DNA of 64,000 nucleotides, from the NCBI RefSeq assembly GCF_900095885.1, contig NZ_LT615367.1, positions 3,100,001 through 3,164,000 of the forward strand, read 5' to 3'. Source of the stretch: Dickeya aquatica (GTDB lineage Bacteria > Pseudomonadota > Gammaproteobacteria > Enterobacterales > Enterobacteriaceae). Position 1 is the first letter of the stretch, and each line of letters begins with the position of its first letter. The position numbers were made by a program, and so were the translations under genes. The notes below the pieces were generated by a model. That model had not been told where the DNA came from, did not search any database, and saw only the letters and a list, made by a program, of their open reading frames with translations. Shown here piece by piece: positions 1-9,586 of this stretch.

Positions 1-477
1 CTCAGGCAATGCCTCAAGCAACAGATTGACTATCATGCCATCGCGCACCGCTTCATAGAGCCCGACTTTTACTTTCGCCACCGGATCAGGCAGGTGCTGC
101 AACATGGCAAACAGTTCATCAGGATCGCCGCTGCACAACGGCGCTTTACGATAATCCGCTACGGTCGGGAGAGCCCCTTCTAATTCGGCGAATGCGCAAC
201 TGAGCCCAAAATCAACCGACGCCATGCCCGTCTCGCCTGGCCCGGCCTGCGGCGTGGCTCCTGCCAACCAGTGCTGTAATTGGGCCTGCGCCATTTCGGT
301 TGCCTGCGCCAGCGTTTCAGGGCTAAACAGCGGCAACGGCGCAATTTCACCAACGCCTTCGCGCTGACCGTCACACAGATGCACTATCAGCCCGTCACGG
401 CTTTTCAGTCGCTGATTACGCAGCACCACGCCCGCATCCATCGGTACGCTATAGCGATAAAGCGTCGCCTGGCGCAT
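1..477 (-). CDS. menC: o-succinylbenzoate synthase MenC, N-terminal part (cut by window edge)
   Basis: MenC dehydrates SHCHC to o-succinylbenzoate in menaquinone synthesis (enolase superfamily). About 159 N-terminal codons are present; the catalytic barrel lies outside the window. The translation starts [20 protein letters not shown] and contains the family stretches [14 protein letters not shown] and [20 protein letters not shown], close to E. coli MenC. The ATG at 477 overlaps the menB stop in an ATGA arrangement, which fixes the start and implies translational coupling. It is the last men gene visible; menE would be expected next, off the edge. Confidence 0.93.
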   Translation of the reverse strand, partial: MRQATLYRYSVPMDAGVVLRNQRLKSRDGLIVHLCDGQREGVGEIAPLPLFSPETLAQATEMAQAQLQHWLAGATPQAGPGETGMASVDFGLSCAFAELEGALPTVADYRKAPLCSGDPDELFAMLQHLPDPVAKVKVGLYEAVRDGMIVNLLLEALPE

Positions 478-1334
478 CAGGGATTCCGCTTAAACTTGCT
501 AAAATCGGGCTGGCGTTTTTCATTGAACGCATTGCGGCCTTCCTGCCCTTCTTCGGTCATATAAAACAGCATGGTGGCGTTACCCGCCAGTTCCTGTAGC
601 CCCGCCTGTCCATCGCAATCGGCGTTTAAGGCCGCTTTCAGACAACGCAGCGCCATCGGGCTGTTTTCCAGCATTTCACGGCACCAGCGCACGGTTTCGC
701 GCTCCAGTTGCGCCAGTGGCACAACCGTGTTGACCAGCCCCATATCCAGCGCCTGCTGTGCATCGTACTGACGACACAAGAACCAAATTTCACGGGCTTT
801 TTTCTGGCCGACGATACGCGCCATATAGGATGCGCCCCAGCCACCATCAAACGACCCGACACGCGGCCCGGTCTGGCCGAAAATGGCGTTATCTGCCGCA
901 ATCGTCAAATCGCACATCATATGCAGAACGTGGCCGCCGCCAATCGAGTAACCGGCCACCATTGCCACCACCGGTTTCGGACAAGTGCGAATCTGGCGCT
1001 GAAAGTCCAGCACGTTGAGGTGGTGTACCCCGCTGTCATCTCTATAGCCACCGTAATCACCACGCACTTTTTGATCGCCGCCAGAACAGAAGGCTTTATC
1101 CCCGGCCCCCGTTAAAATAATCACCCCAACACCTTCATCGTGCCGGGCATTATCCAGCGCCTGCATCATCTCTTTGACGGTTTGCGGGCGAAAAGCGTTA
1201 CGCACCTGCGGGCGATTGATAGTAATTTTCGCCATACCATCAATGGATTTGTGGTAGAGGATATCGACAAAATCGCCGCTGCAATCGTGCCATTCAACCG
1301 GTGCGTACAGCTGTTCTTCACTGGGATAAAGCAT
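477..1334 (-). CDS. menB: 1,4-dihydroxy-2-naphthoyl-CoA synthase MenB
   Basis: MenB is a crotonase-family enzyme that closes the naphthoquinone ring of o-succinylbenzoyl-CoA. The 285-residue frame starts [18 protein letters not shown] and equals the E. coli length. Visible family signatures are [14 protein letters not shown], the oxyanion-hole region [15 protein letters not shown], and [20 protein letters not shown]. An open frame continues upstream to 1595, but homology begins at the ATG at 1334, which overlaps the end of menH by 17 bp. It is translationally coupled within the men operon. There is no sign of disruption. Confidence 0.97.
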   Translation of the reverse strand: MLYPSEEQLYAPVEWHDCSGDFVDILYHKSIDGMAKITINRPQVRNAFRPQTVKEMMQALDNARHDEGVGVIILTGAGDKAFCSGGDQKVRGDYGGYRDDSGVHHLNVLDFQRQIRTCPKPVVAMVAGYSIGGGHVLHMMCDLTIAADNAIFGQTGPRVGSFDGGWGASYMARIVGQKKAREIWFLCRQYDAQQALDMGLVNTVVPLAQLERETVRWCREMLENSPMALRCLKAALNADCDGQAGLQELAGNATMLFYMTEEGQEGRNAFNEKRQPDFSKFKRNP

Positions 1335-2109
1335 AATCAATCTTCCTTTCGGGATACGAAATAAACTGGCGAATGCGTGCCGCATAGGCTGACGGATTCG
1401 CCTGATGTGCGTTGTGTCCGGCGCAGGCAATATCAAGTAACGTGAAACGATGCCGAGCCGCCAGCGCCTGAAATTTAGTGTCCTGATGCCCGCAGAGATA
1501 TCCCAGCGGCACCGCCAGACGGCGCAATAACGGTACCAGATAAGGCTGATGGGCCAGTGACGTGGCTTCCAGCATGGCCGCGACAGCCACACCATCGTTT
1601 TCAGCGCGCAACGCCACTAATCTCTCTCGCTGGTGGGGTGATAAGGCGGCAAAGACCGGTTGCTGATACCAGTCAGCCAGCACAGGCTCAAGAGGAGGTT
1701 GCCGAAAACGCGTTGCCCATCCGGTATCATGCTGACGGCGCGCCAGACGCTCGGGCTCATCCTCAAGCCCCGGATGGCCCCCCTCCACCAGTAACCCTTG
1801 CAGCCCGGAAACATCGCCATAACAGGCGTGGTACATTGCCAGACGCCCGCCCAGCGAGTAACCGAGCAACCAATATTTATCAATAGACCATGCCGCCAGC
1901 TGTGCGCTCAGTTGCTGACTTATCTGCGCAAAACCTTGCGCACCGCACTGCCAGGCCGAACCGTGACCGGGTAGGTCAATCAGCAACAGCGGCCAGTCGG
2001 CAAGGTACGGCAACACCGGCTGCCAGTCTTTTGCGCTGCCAAGTAAACCGTGCAGCATCACCAGCCACGGCTGCCCCGCCCGGGGTGCACCGACCGGATG
2101 CCCTACCAT
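1318..2109 (-). CDS. menH: SHCHC synthase MenH (alpha/beta hydrolase)
   Basis: MenH eliminates pyruvate from SEPHCHC to give SHCHC in menaquinone synthesis. The 263-residue protein has an alpha/beta-hydrolase layout: oxyanion region [10 protein letters not shown], then DLPGHGSA, the nucleophile elbow [11 protein letters not shown], and a C-terminal CAGHNAHQ that supplies the catalytic His. It overlaps menD by 7 bp and menB by 17 bp, so the block behaves as one coupled operon. Its length is slightly above the E. coli protein (252). Confidence 0.94.
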   Translation of the reverse strand: MVGHPVGAPRAGQPWLVMLHGLLGSAKDWQPVLPYLADWPLLLIDLPGHGSAWQCGAQGFAQISQQLSAQLAAWSIDKYWLLGYSLGGRLAMYHACYGDVSGLQGLLVEGGHPGLEDEPERLARRQHDTGWATRFRQPPLEPVLADWYQQPVFAALSPHQRERLVALRAENDGVAVAAMLEATSLAHQPYLVPLLRRLAVPLGYLCGHQDTKFQALAARHRFTLLDIACAGHNAHQANPSAYAARIRQFISYPERKIDYALSQ

Positions 2110-3782
2110 GACGGGACCGCAGCCAGTAGCTGTTGCAATGTCTCGACTCCGGCTTTTGGCTCTACCACCACTTCCAGCAAGGTTGTCTCAGGATGTTGCC
2201 AGCCAGTCTGTACCGCTGACTGCACACGTTGCCAGTCTTGCGCACGAGCATAACGCAGGCCAAAGAGTGCCGCGGCATGGCGAAAATCAACGTGTTGCGC
2301 CATACAATAGAAATCTTCACGTTGCGCCAGAGGCGTCGGCAATAGCGAGAAAATCTGCCCGCCATTATTGTTGACCACGATTAGCACCAATGGCGCAGGC
2401 ACCTGACGCAACAAGGCCAGGCTATTGAGGTCGTACAACGCCGACACATCACCAACAATTGCCAGCGTGGGGCGAGCGTTGGCCCGCTGTACACCGGCCA
2501 GCGTCGATAGCAAACCGTCAATACCGCTGGCACCTCGATTGGCATACACCGGATACCCGGCAGGCAGGCAGGCAAGGGCATCCACCAGCCTGACCGTCAG
2601 GCTATTTCCGACAAAAAATTGCCCCTGTGCAGGCAATAATTGCGTCACACGGTGTGCCAGTTGCGCCTCACCAAAACCCGATGATAGCCACGTTGTCACA
2701 CGCTCACGCACGCGTGCGGCACAAGCCTGAATGTCAGTGGCCCAATTGGGTTGCGCCTGTGCGGGAGCTGGGTGGCACGCCAGCCAGTCAGCAAGCTCCG
2801 CCACCAGCCGACGGCCACGATGCTGTGCCGGGTCAAGCCGCCCGGGCAGGCGGTCAACCAGCCAATACTGCTCGGGCCGCACGGATGCCTGCCACTGTAG
2901 CAGGCGCTTTCCCGTCAGGCTGGCACCAAATTGCACCACTATCTCCGCCTGATGCAGCGCCTGGGCCTGAGGGTGCGCCAGCCATAAATCCGCACAGGCC
3001 AGCGGCTGGCCGGTCTGAGATAAGACATCGCCTATTAGCGGCCAGCCAAGCTGTTGCGCCCAGGCGGCAATGCGCTCACCGTCTGAAGCCGCAACCCGGC
3101 CGGCAATCACCACACCACGGCGTTGCCGCCATTGCGGCCAGTCTGGCTGCATAGTCGGTGAGAAAGCGCCACTATTGCCCTGCAACCAGGGCGACGACTG
3201 TTGCCACCAGTGACCGAGCGCGCCCAGCCAATCCTGAAAAGCCTGTGGGTCATCTTCACCATACAGCGGTTCGGCAAACGGGCAGTTGACATGCAACACT
3301 CCGTGATGCAATTCGCTTAACGCATTATCAAGAGTGGCGGCAAGCCAACGCGCCGGAATATCCGGTGTAGGACGAGGCAAATTCAGCGCTTGCGCCGGAT
3401 GAGCGCCAAACATACCCGGCTGGCGAATGGCCTGATTAGCGCCACAATCAATTTTCGGGGGGCGATCGGCCGTTAGCACCACCAGCCGTTCCCCTGTCAG
3501 CCCGGCTTCAATAATCGCCGGGTACAAATTGGCGGCAGCCGTGCCAGACGTCACCACGATGGCAACGGCCTCACCGGAGGCTTTAGCCAGCCCCAGGGCC
3601 AGATGCCCCAGCCCGCGTTCATCAAAATGGGTATGACATTGCAGCGCCGGATGTGTGGCTGCCGTGAGTGTCAGGGGCGTCGATCGCGATCCGGGTGCGA
3701 TACAGACATGGCGGATACCCTGGCGGCTGAGTACCTCAAAAAGCACCTGCGCCCAGCGGCGGTTAAAAATATGTGTGGACAT
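2103..3782 (-). CDS. menD: SEPHCHC synthase MenD (ThDP-dependent)
   Basis: MenD uses thiamine diphosphate to join 2-oxoglutarate and isochorismate, the committed step of menaquinone synthesis. From ATG 3782 the protein has 559 residues, against 556 in E. coli. Visible blocks are [42 protein letters not shown], the ThDP region [16 protein letters not shown] and [13 protein letters not shown]. The frame stays open to a TTG at 3818, but similarity begins at [10 protein letters not shown], so 3782 is preferred. A 274-bp gap separates it from menF, so menD may also have its own promoter; I see no clear one. Confidence 0.95.
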   Translation of the reverse strand: MSTHIFNRRWAQVLFEVLSRQGIRHVCIAPGSRSTPLTLTAATHPALQCHTHFDERGLGHLALGLAKASGEAVAIVVTSGTAAANLYPAIIEAGLTGERLVVLTADRPPKIDCGANQAIRQPGMFGAHPAQALNLPRPTPDIPARWLAATLDNALSELHHGVLHVNCPFAEPLYGEDDPQAFQDWLGALGHWWQQSSPWLQGNSGAFSPTMQPDWPQWRQRRGVVIAGRVAASDGERIAAWAQQLGWPLIGDVLSQTGQPLACADLWLAHPQAQALHQAEIVVQFGASLTGKRLLQWQASVRPEQYWLVDRLPGRLDPAQHRGRRLVAELADWLACHPAPAQAQPNWATDIQACAARVRERVTTWLSSGFGEAQLAHRVTQLLPAQGQFFVGNSLTVRLVDALACLPAGYPVYANRGASGIDGLLSTLAGVQRANARPTLAIVGDVSALYDLNSLALLRQVPAPLVLIVVNNNGGQIFSLLPTPLAQREDFYCMAQHVDFRHAAALFGLRYARAQDWQRVQSAVQTGWQHPETTLLEVVVEPKAGVETLQQLLAAVPSW

Positions 3783-4056
3783 GTTCGACTCAACAACTCC
3801 GGTTGCGGGTTGTGGCAATAATTATATTTTTTTTCATCCGGCCAACTTTGATGTAAACCAGTAACAGCGAATATTGCCAGCGACTTTTGCCGCAAACAGG
3901 CAGCATCATGGCAATGGCGGGGGACAGTATTCACCCTATCTGTCCGTTGCCCCGCGCTGCGCCCTGTCTGCGCAGACCCGCACGCCGGTTATCAGGCCCA
4001 GGTCTGTTGTGCCGCTGGCACTATTGTAACGAAAAGGTTATCAAATAATTGCAACA

Positions 4057-5379
4057 TCATAACTCGTCACTCTCAAATAGCGATTTTAGCCCCGCGGCCT
4101 TATTTTCCAGTTCCTGCCATTCCAGCTCAGGATCTGAGCCAGCAATAATACCGGCACCGGCATATAGCGTCAGTTGGCGCGCGTTTACGTTAGCCGAGCG
4201 CAGCGCGACGCAGAATTCGGCCTGCTGGCATGACAGATAACCTGCTGAACCGGCATACCAGCCGCGCGTAAAGGGCTCGTGCCGTGCAAGAAAATCCCGC
4301 GCCGGACGACGCGGTAATCCGGCGACTGCCGCTGTTGGCTGTAGCAGGCGTAAACATGCCTCGTCGGACGTTGCACGCAGCGTCGCCTGAATGGTTCGGC
4401 GCAAATGCTGTACTTTACGCAGCCGGATAATTTCAGGTGGCATGACGTCAAGCGTCAGCGCAACCTGATGCAAACGCTGACAGATATCATCCACCACCAG
4501 CATGTTCTCACACTGATTTTTCACGTCATTTATCAGCCAGTTGGCCAATTGCGCCGCCGTTACTTCATCACTGTCGTTGGCCACCGTACCGGCCAGTGCT
4601 TCGGTTTCCAGGCGGTTGTTACGCCGTCGGTAAAGCCGCTCAGGGCTGGAGCCAAGAAAGGCCTGCTCAGGAGCACTCGCCAGCATAAAGTGGTAGCAGT
4701 GGTGGTTCACCGCACGGCTGGCCGCCATCAATGTTGCAGCCCGCAGCGGTTCATTGAGGGATAGCATGGTCGCCCGGGCAGGCACCACCTTTTCCAGTTT
4801 GCCCGCCGCTATCTCCGCCAGCGCCAGATTCAGCAATCCTCGCCACTGTTCAAGGCCCGGGCAATGGCGAGCTGACAGGATACGAGCCTGCAACACAGCC
4901 AGCGCCTGAGGGGGCTGCAACTGGCGCAAAAACGCCTGCGCCTGCCGCGCATCCTCAGCCAGCGACGTTTCACTAAACAGATTCACCCGGACACGCAAGC
5001 GCCGGGCCTGACGTAACAGCGCAATACGGGGCACAAATAACCGGGCGACCTCTGCATCAGGCTCGATGGGGTGCTGATCAAACGCATTCACCCCCCAGAT
5101 ACGTACACTGTCATCCACATCATCGCGTTGCAAAAACGCGTTCGCCTGCGTGATATCACCAAATGCACACACGTCACCACAGACGGCCGCTTCTTCATCA
5201 TCCTGCCTGTGCTGCCAGTAAAATTGCGGATATACCGGTTGTGATGCCAGCCATGCCAGCAGTTGCCCGCTATCGTGTAATGTCAACGTCAGCGTAATAG
5301 CATGAAAGCCCGTCTGAGCGGGCAAAGGCTCACTGAGCGCCTGATGCATCTGGTGCAGCAGGTCGGAGAATTGCAGCAC
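4057..5379 (-). CDS. menF: isochorismate synthase MenF
   Basis: MenF converts chorismate to isochorismate, the entry to menaquinone. It is a chorismate-binding-family enzyme with signatures LGSSPERLYRRRN, EALAGTVANDSDE, LRKVQHLRRTI, QPTAAVAGLPRRPARDF, ARHEPFTRGWYAGSAGYLS and AGAGIIAGSDPELEWQELENKAAG. I chose the GTG at 5379 (440 residues) because the alignment with E. coli begins exactly there and GGGG lies about 7 nt upstream. An in-frame ATG at 5445 would add 22 residues without visible homology. The start is uncertain, the function is not. Confidence 0.92.
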   Translation of the reverse strand: MLQFSDLLHQMHQALSEPLPAQTGFHAITLTLTLHDSGQLLAWLASQPVYPQFYWQHRQDDEEAAVCGDVCAFGDITQANAFLQRDDVDDSVRIWGVNAFDQHPIEPDAEVARLFVPRIALLRQARRLRVRVNLFSETSLAEDARQAQAFLRQLQPPQALAVLQARILSARHCPGLEQWRGLLNLALAEIAAGKLEKVVPARATMLSLNEPLRAATLMAASRAVNHHCYHFMLASAPEQAFLGSSPERLYRRRNNRLETEALAGTVANDSDEVTAAQLANWLINDVKNQCENMLVVDDICQRLHQVALTLDVMPPEIIRLRKVQHLRRTIQATLRATSDEACLRLLQPTAAVAGLPRRPARDFLARHEPFTRGWYAGSAGYLSCQQAEFCVALRSANVNARQLTLYAGAGIIAGSDPELEWQELENKAAGLKSLFESDEL

Positions 5380-5565
5380 ATTCACCCCATAGCCTAACTG
5401 AAAGTAAGGAATTATACGGGTCACGCCCTGGAAAAAAAAAGCCATTAGCGTGATACCGATTTAAACTGGAATGCCTGTCGCATTAACAAACCGGTATTTC
5501 ACCGGTTGTTGCGCCCCATCCGCCGTCATTTTTCCTGACAGTAACTGTTTTCAGGATGGTGCGTG

Positions 5566-5603
5566 TTTTCATGAGCGATAAATATTTTCATGAGCAGTAA
5601 ATA
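5566..5603. repeat. tandem 19-bp direct repeat upstream of menF and the small RNA
   Basis: Two adjacent copies, 5566-5584 and 5585-5603, each beginning TTTTCATGAGC and ending TAAATA, agree at 17 of 19 positions. They lie in the 371-bp space between the menF start (5379, minus) and the small-RNA start (5751, plus). They could be a double operator or a slippage duplication. No regulator is identifiable by eye. The rest of 5446-5700 shows nothing I can name. Confidence 0.5.
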
Positions 5604-5700
5604 TTCTCAGGGTGACAACAATGGCTCCGGCAATGCCGGATAGCAAAAAGCACATTTGCAAAAATACATACCGCACGAAATGAAACAGCCTCGGCTTTAA

Positions 5701-5744
5701 TTAGCATTAAGTGGCAAAAGTTTGCAGCCCCCGCCACCTAGAAT
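5701..5744 (+). promoter_or_regulatory. candidate marbox/soxbox and -10 of the MicF-like RNA
   Basis: TAGAAT at 5739-5744 lies 6 nt before the proposed RNA start, as a -10 should. No good -35 is visible at the right spacing. Instead GCATTAAGTGGCAAAAG (5704-5720) fits the MarA/SoxS/Rob box pattern GCAC-N2-W-N2-RYY-AAA with mismatches at one base each in GCAC and RYY. E. coli micF is known to be activated by these regulators. The assignment is inference. Confidence 0.4.
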
Positions 5745-5750
5745 TTCCGT

Positions 5751-5816
5751 GCTGTCATCAAATTTCCTCATTCTGCTTTATCATGAGTTATCTGCCGGGT
5801 TCGCCCGGCTTTTTTT
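5751..5816 (+). ncRNA. micF: probable MicF-type small RNA with UUCG-capped terminator
   Basis: A 66-nt RNA is proposed. Its 5' end GCTGTCATCA resembles the E. coli MicF 5' end (GCTATCATCA), the part that pairs with ompF mRNA. A small stem (CTCAT 5767-5771 with ATGAG 5783-5787) follows. It ends in a textbook terminator: GCCGGG 5794-5799, loop TTCG, CCCGGC 5804-5809, then seven T. E. coli micF lies directly upstream of rcsD on the same strand, as here. The divergent ompC of E. coli is missing; menF takes that side. The RNA is shorter than the 93-nt E. coli MicF. Confidence 0.6.
5794..5816 (+). terminator. intrinsic terminator of the MicF-like RNA
   Basis: A perfect 6-bp G+C stem (5794-5799 with 5804-5809) is capped by the stable TTCG tetraloop and followed by T at 5810-5816. 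No coding gene on the plus strand ends nearby, which supports a short non-coding transcript upstream. Confidence 0.85.
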
Positions 5817-5889
5817 CTGGCGACCCCCACCGCGCTATGTGAACACCGGGCCGTCAACACCGGATAACCCGCGTCCCCATTTATCGCTA

Positions 5890-6171
5890 TCAATACCCGA
5901 TGATATTGATGTCGTCATCACGACAAGGAGCAATATAAGCCGGAATCTCTGCCGCATTATTTGCTATCAAGGCGCATCGCACTTCGATAAACCGTGACAG
6001 TTGTGGTAAAAAGGCTTCTCTGTCAGCGTTAGCGGCGATGCTTACCGGATAATGCGTTCCCTGTGCGTGTATTTTCACGGCATACCACGGCAAACCGAAC
6101 GTTATGCACAAACCGCCTCGCCTTATGGCGACTGGCTTTCGACATCGCCATTGACCCATTAGACCGTTCAT
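5890..6171 (-). other. unrecognised small open frame between the small RNA and rcsD
   Basis: A 93-codon frame reads antisense in the 370-bp gap 5817-6186. Its middle (YPVSIAANADREAFLPQLSRF) vaguely recalls the tail of a LysR-family effector domain, so it could be a remnant of a lost regulator, but I cannot establish that. It has no clear ribosome-binding site and no partner. It may equally be a chance frame. The gap also carries the rcsD ribosome-binding site AGGAG just before 6187. Confidence 0.2.
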
Positions 6172-6186
6172 CAGGAGCCTGATTTC

Positions 6187-8856
6187 ATGCCTGCGGCTAT
6201 CACGCGTTTTTTCCTGCTATTTATTTTACTCCTCCTGCTGGTGACGGGCTCTTATGGCTACAACTACATCAATTGCTGGATAGTGGAGAAAAAATCAGCG
6301 TTGACCGATATTGCAACTGGTATGCAAAAACGCATTGATGCTTACCGCTTCTTTACTGACCAGATTTATAAAAACCTCATCACTGACGTCACTCAGCCTG
6401 AAAGTACCAATGTCAATTTAATCACGCTGGTCCCTAACGTGTTTTATGTCGAAAAGAGTAATCACAAAACCGATGCGCTCATTTTTGGCCAGCACGATAA
6501 AACCACGCTGAGTGCCATGCACCGCATTTCACAATATCTGGATGTGCTTTGGGGAGCGAAGACAGATATTTACTCCATGTATTATCTCAACGGGCAAGAT
6601 AACAGCCTGACGATGGTCTCTACCCAACCGTTAAAGGACATCTCTTCTCCCCTGCGCGGCAGTTATCTCTCCTCCATCGTGGAATCGCGCAAAACTGAAA
6701 TGTTGCAGCAGGCCAACACGCTTGATGAACGCGAGAGCTTCTCTGCGCTACGTAAGCTACGCTTTTATAATGACTACTATTTTACGCTGCGAACCACATT
6801 CAACCAGCCCGGCCATCTCGCCACCGTTATCGCCTTTGATTTATCCATCAATGACCTGATTCCACGTAATTTGCCGCGGGAAAATTTCATACTGCGCCAG
6901 CAAGTGCCACCGGTGAATGCCGATGCCAGCAACGACAACGATATTCTCACCGAAATTCGTCGGGAGGGTCGCTTACTGGAAATCTCGGCGCAGTTGATGA
7001 ATGCGCCAATCAAACTGGTGTACATCGTCCCGCTCGACAAGCTGGTGACAGAAATGCTGCGCAGAAATATTTGGAGCATCGTGCTGAATCTGGCATTACT
7101 GTTTCTCGCACTTACCGGGGCTTACGCCTTGCGTCGTTATTACGCTCGTCCGAAGGATGATTTATCCCATCATCTGAAGTCACAACAGCAGATGTACGGT
7201 GAAATTGTCAGCCGCGTGCCGGTTGGCGTACTGGTATATGACTTTGATAATAGTAAAGTTGTTGTCGCTAACGCGCTGGCCGAACGGCTGTATCCGCACC
7301 TGAGCCTAAAGAAGATTGCGACCCTTGCCGAAGAGCATCAGGGCCTGATTCAGGCCACCGTCGATAATGAAATGTATGAAGTGCGCGTATTCAACAGTCA
7401 GCATACCCCTGCACTGTGCCTGTTTTTGCTGCGTGAACAGGATCAAGAGATCTTAATCACCAGGAAACTGCAATTGGCCCAGCGGGAAGTGGATAAAAAT
7501 ATCGCGGTACGTAAACGCCTGTTTCGCCACCTCAGCCAGGAATTTAAGCAGCCATTATCCGCCGTGCATCAATTAGCGCTCTCTTTACGCCAGCCTGATG
7601 CGCCCGTTGAACAACAAAAAGTGATTCAGGCATTGATTCTTGAGGCCAGTAGTGCCATTCGGCTGATGGAAAATATCGCCCTGCAAGCCCATCTGGAAAC
7701 CGGGGAATGGCATTTGGTGCACGAGCCTTTCTCACCGTTAACACTCATCGATGATCTGCTATTAGAACTGTTACCCCGCATTCAGCAAAAAGGCCTGGCA
7801 CTGTTTAATCACTACCAGCTTGACCCACGTCAGAGCTATCTGGGTGACAGTGAACTCCTGAGAAAAACGTTGTCCTTGCTGCTGGATTACGCGATTACCA
7901 ACACCGATTATGGAAAAATCACCCTCTCGTGTGAACTGGCCGATCGCTCGCCGGAGCAGTTACTGATTCGAATTGGTGATACCGGTACTGAAATTTCGGG
8001 CCTTGAGCGCGATAACCTGATGCATCCGTTCGCAACCGCGCCCCTGTCTGACCGTTTCAGGCAAAATTCAGGATTAACCCTATTTCTGTGCAATCAGCTT
8101 TGTAACAAACTGGGCGGTCAATTGCAGATCAACAGCCGTCCAGGGCTGGGCACGCAGTATACGTTGACGCTGAAAATGGAAACGGTTGCGCTTCCTGCGG
8201 AAGAAGAAGAGAAACTACTGGATGACATTACGCTACTGTTGAACATTACATCCGATGAGGTACGCACCATCGTCAGCCGCCAGGTAGCAAGCTGGGGAGC
8301 CAATGTGGTGGTATATGATGAAAGGCTGGTGGATCAGTCTGCGGAAATCACCATTACAGACGATCCGGCCAAAATGGAGGACGACACGCTGCTGGTCACC
8401 TGTGACGATATGCAATGGGTGCCGCTTGGGCATCGCCGCCTGCGTACCAACTACAATATCAGCCAGTTACTGCAAGATGGCTTGTTGAAACTCATCGAAC
8501 AGCAACTTGATACCTTCCCCGATGATACAACGGACGAAGAACACGATGATGTCAGCGTTTATGTGCGGCAGTTACACAGCAGTGACTACTATTCGTTGTT
8601 TGTAGATACAGTACCGGAGGACTTAAAGAGGCTATATACTGAAACTCAGAATGGCGATTTTTTGTCACTTGCGCAAACGGCGCACCGCCTGAAAGGCGTC
8701 TTTGCTATGTTGAATCTTCATCCCGGCAGGCAGTTATGTGAAGCGCTGGAAAAGCTTATTACCACCCAGGATAGAACACAAATAGAGGCCAATCTCCAGC
8801 AGATTGACCACTTCGTCAGTGTGCTATTGCATTGTGGTGGTCAACACGACGAGTAA
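6187..8856 (+). CDS. rcsD: RcsD phosphotransfer intermediate of the Rcs phosphorelay
   Basis: RcsD passes phosphate between RcsC and RcsB at the inner membrane. The 889-residue protein (E. coli 890) has an N-terminal membrane segment (FFLLFILLLLLVTGSYGY), a periplasmic region, a second segment near 295-315 (IWSIVLNLALLFLALTGAY), a degenerate kinase-like region and a C-terminal HPt domain. The phosphorylatable His is at about 833 in TAHRLKGVFAML. The kinase-like region has SQEFKQPL where active kinases have HELRTPL, so it lacks the acceptor His, as in E. coli. AGGAG precedes the ATG. rcsB follows after 6 bp. Confidence 0.97.
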   Translation: MPAAITRFFLLFILLLLLVTGSYGYNYINCWIVEKKSALTDIATGMQKRIDAYRFFTDQIYKNLITDVTQPESTNVNLITLVPNVFYVEKSNHKTDALIFGQHDKTTLSAMHRISQYLDVLWGAKTDIYSMYYLNGQDNSLTMVSTQPLKDISSPLRGSYLSSIVESRKTEMLQQANTLDERESFSALRKLRFYNDYYFTLRTTFNQPGHLATVIAFDLSINDLIPRNLPRENFILRQQVPPVNADASNDNDILTEIRREGRLLEISAQLMNAPIKLVYIVPLDKLVTEMLRRNIWSIVLNLALLFLALTGAYALRRYYARPKDDLSHHLKSQQQMYGEIVSRVPVGVLVYDFDNSKVVVANALAERLYPHLSLKKIATLAEEHQGLIQATVDNEMYEVRVFNSQHTPALCLFLLREQDQEILITRKLQLAQREVDKNIAVRKRLFRHLSQEFKQPLSAVHQLALSLRQPDAPVEQQKVIQALILEASSAIRLMENIALQAHLETGEWHLVHEPFSPLTLIDDLLLELLPRIQQKGLALFNHYQLDPRQSYLGDSELLRKTLSLLLDYAITNTDYGKITLSCELADRSPEQLLIRIGDTGTEISGLERDNLMHPFATAPLSDRFRQNSGLTLFLCNQLCNKLGGQLQINSRPGLGTQYTLTLKMETVALPAEEEEKLLDDITLLLNITSDEVRTIVSRQVASWGANVVVYDERLVDQSAEITITDDPAKMEDDTLLVTCDDMQWVPLGHRRLRTNYNISQLLQDGLLKLIEQQLDTFPDDTTDEEHDDVSVYVRQLHSSDYYSLFVDTVPEDLKRLYTETQNGDFLSLAQTAHRLKGVFAMLNLHPGRQLCEALEKLITTQDRTQIEANLQQIDHFVSVLLHCGGQHDE

Positions 8857-8862
8857 AAAACA

Positions 8863-9513
8863 ATGAGTAACTTAAACGTAATTATTGCAGACGATCACCC
8901 TATTGTTCTGTTTGGTATCAAGAAGTCCCTTGAGCAAATCGAATGGATCAATGTGGTTGGTGAATTCGAAGACTCGACAGCTCTGATTAATCATCTTCCC
9001 AAACTGGATGCCAATGTTCTTATCACCGATTTATCCATGCCGGGTGATAAATATGGCGATGGCATTACGCTGATTAAATACATCAAGCGCCATTTCCCTC
9101 ACCTGTCCATTATTGTACTGACCATGAACAATAACCCGGCTATTCTCAGTGCCGTGCTGGAGCTGGATATTGAAGGTATTGTGCTAAAACAAGGTGCGCC
9201 GACCGACTTGCCCAAAGCACTGGCCGCACTGCAAAAAGGCAAAAAATTCACCCCGGAAAGCGTCACAAAAGTACTGGAGAAAATCAGTGCCAGCGGTTAC
9301 GGCGATAAGCGCCTGTCGCCAAAAGAGAGTGAAGTGTTGCGCCTGTTCGCCGAAGGCTTTCTGGTGACAGAAATTGCCAGAAAACTCAATCGCAGTATCA
9401 AAACCATTAGCAGCCAGAAAAAATCGGCCATGACCAAACTGGGGGTCGATAACGATATCGCCCTGCTTAATTACCTTTCCTCCGTCGGTATTTCACCGCC
9501 AGACAAAGAGTAA
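8863..9513 (+). CDS. rcsB: RcsB response regulator
   Basis: RcsB is the DNA-binding output of the Rcs relay. In related bacteria it controls capsule, motility and cell-division genes. The 216-residue protein has a receiver domain with the acidic pocket IIADDHP and the phospho-acceptor Asp56 in ITDLSMPG. A LuxR-type helix-turn-helix follows (SPKESEVLRLFAEGFLVTEIARKLNRS). It starts 6 bp after rcsD and must share its transcript; E. coli also has a promoter inside rcsD. The gene is convergent with rcsC. Confidence 0.98.
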   Translation: MSNLNVIIADDHPIVLFGIKKSLEQIEWINVVGEFEDSTALINHLPKLDANVLITDLSMPGDKYGDGITLIKYIKRHFPHLSIIVLTMNNNPAILSAVLELDIEGIVLKQGAPTDLPKALAALQKGKKFTPESVTKVLEKISASGYGDKRLSPKESEVLRLFAEGFLVTEIARKLNRSIKTISSQKKSAMTKLGVDNDIALLNYLSSVGISPPDKE

Positions 9514-9586
9514 TAACGAGTCATACCGCTTCGACTCGGATGTTCATTTGGCGTGCGGTATCCCCGCCGCCAGTCTCTTGGGCAGA

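Noticed and set aside
9514..9586. CGAGTC/GACTCG hairpin as rcsB terminator
   Set aside because: The 6-bp stem has no T-run; too weak to call.
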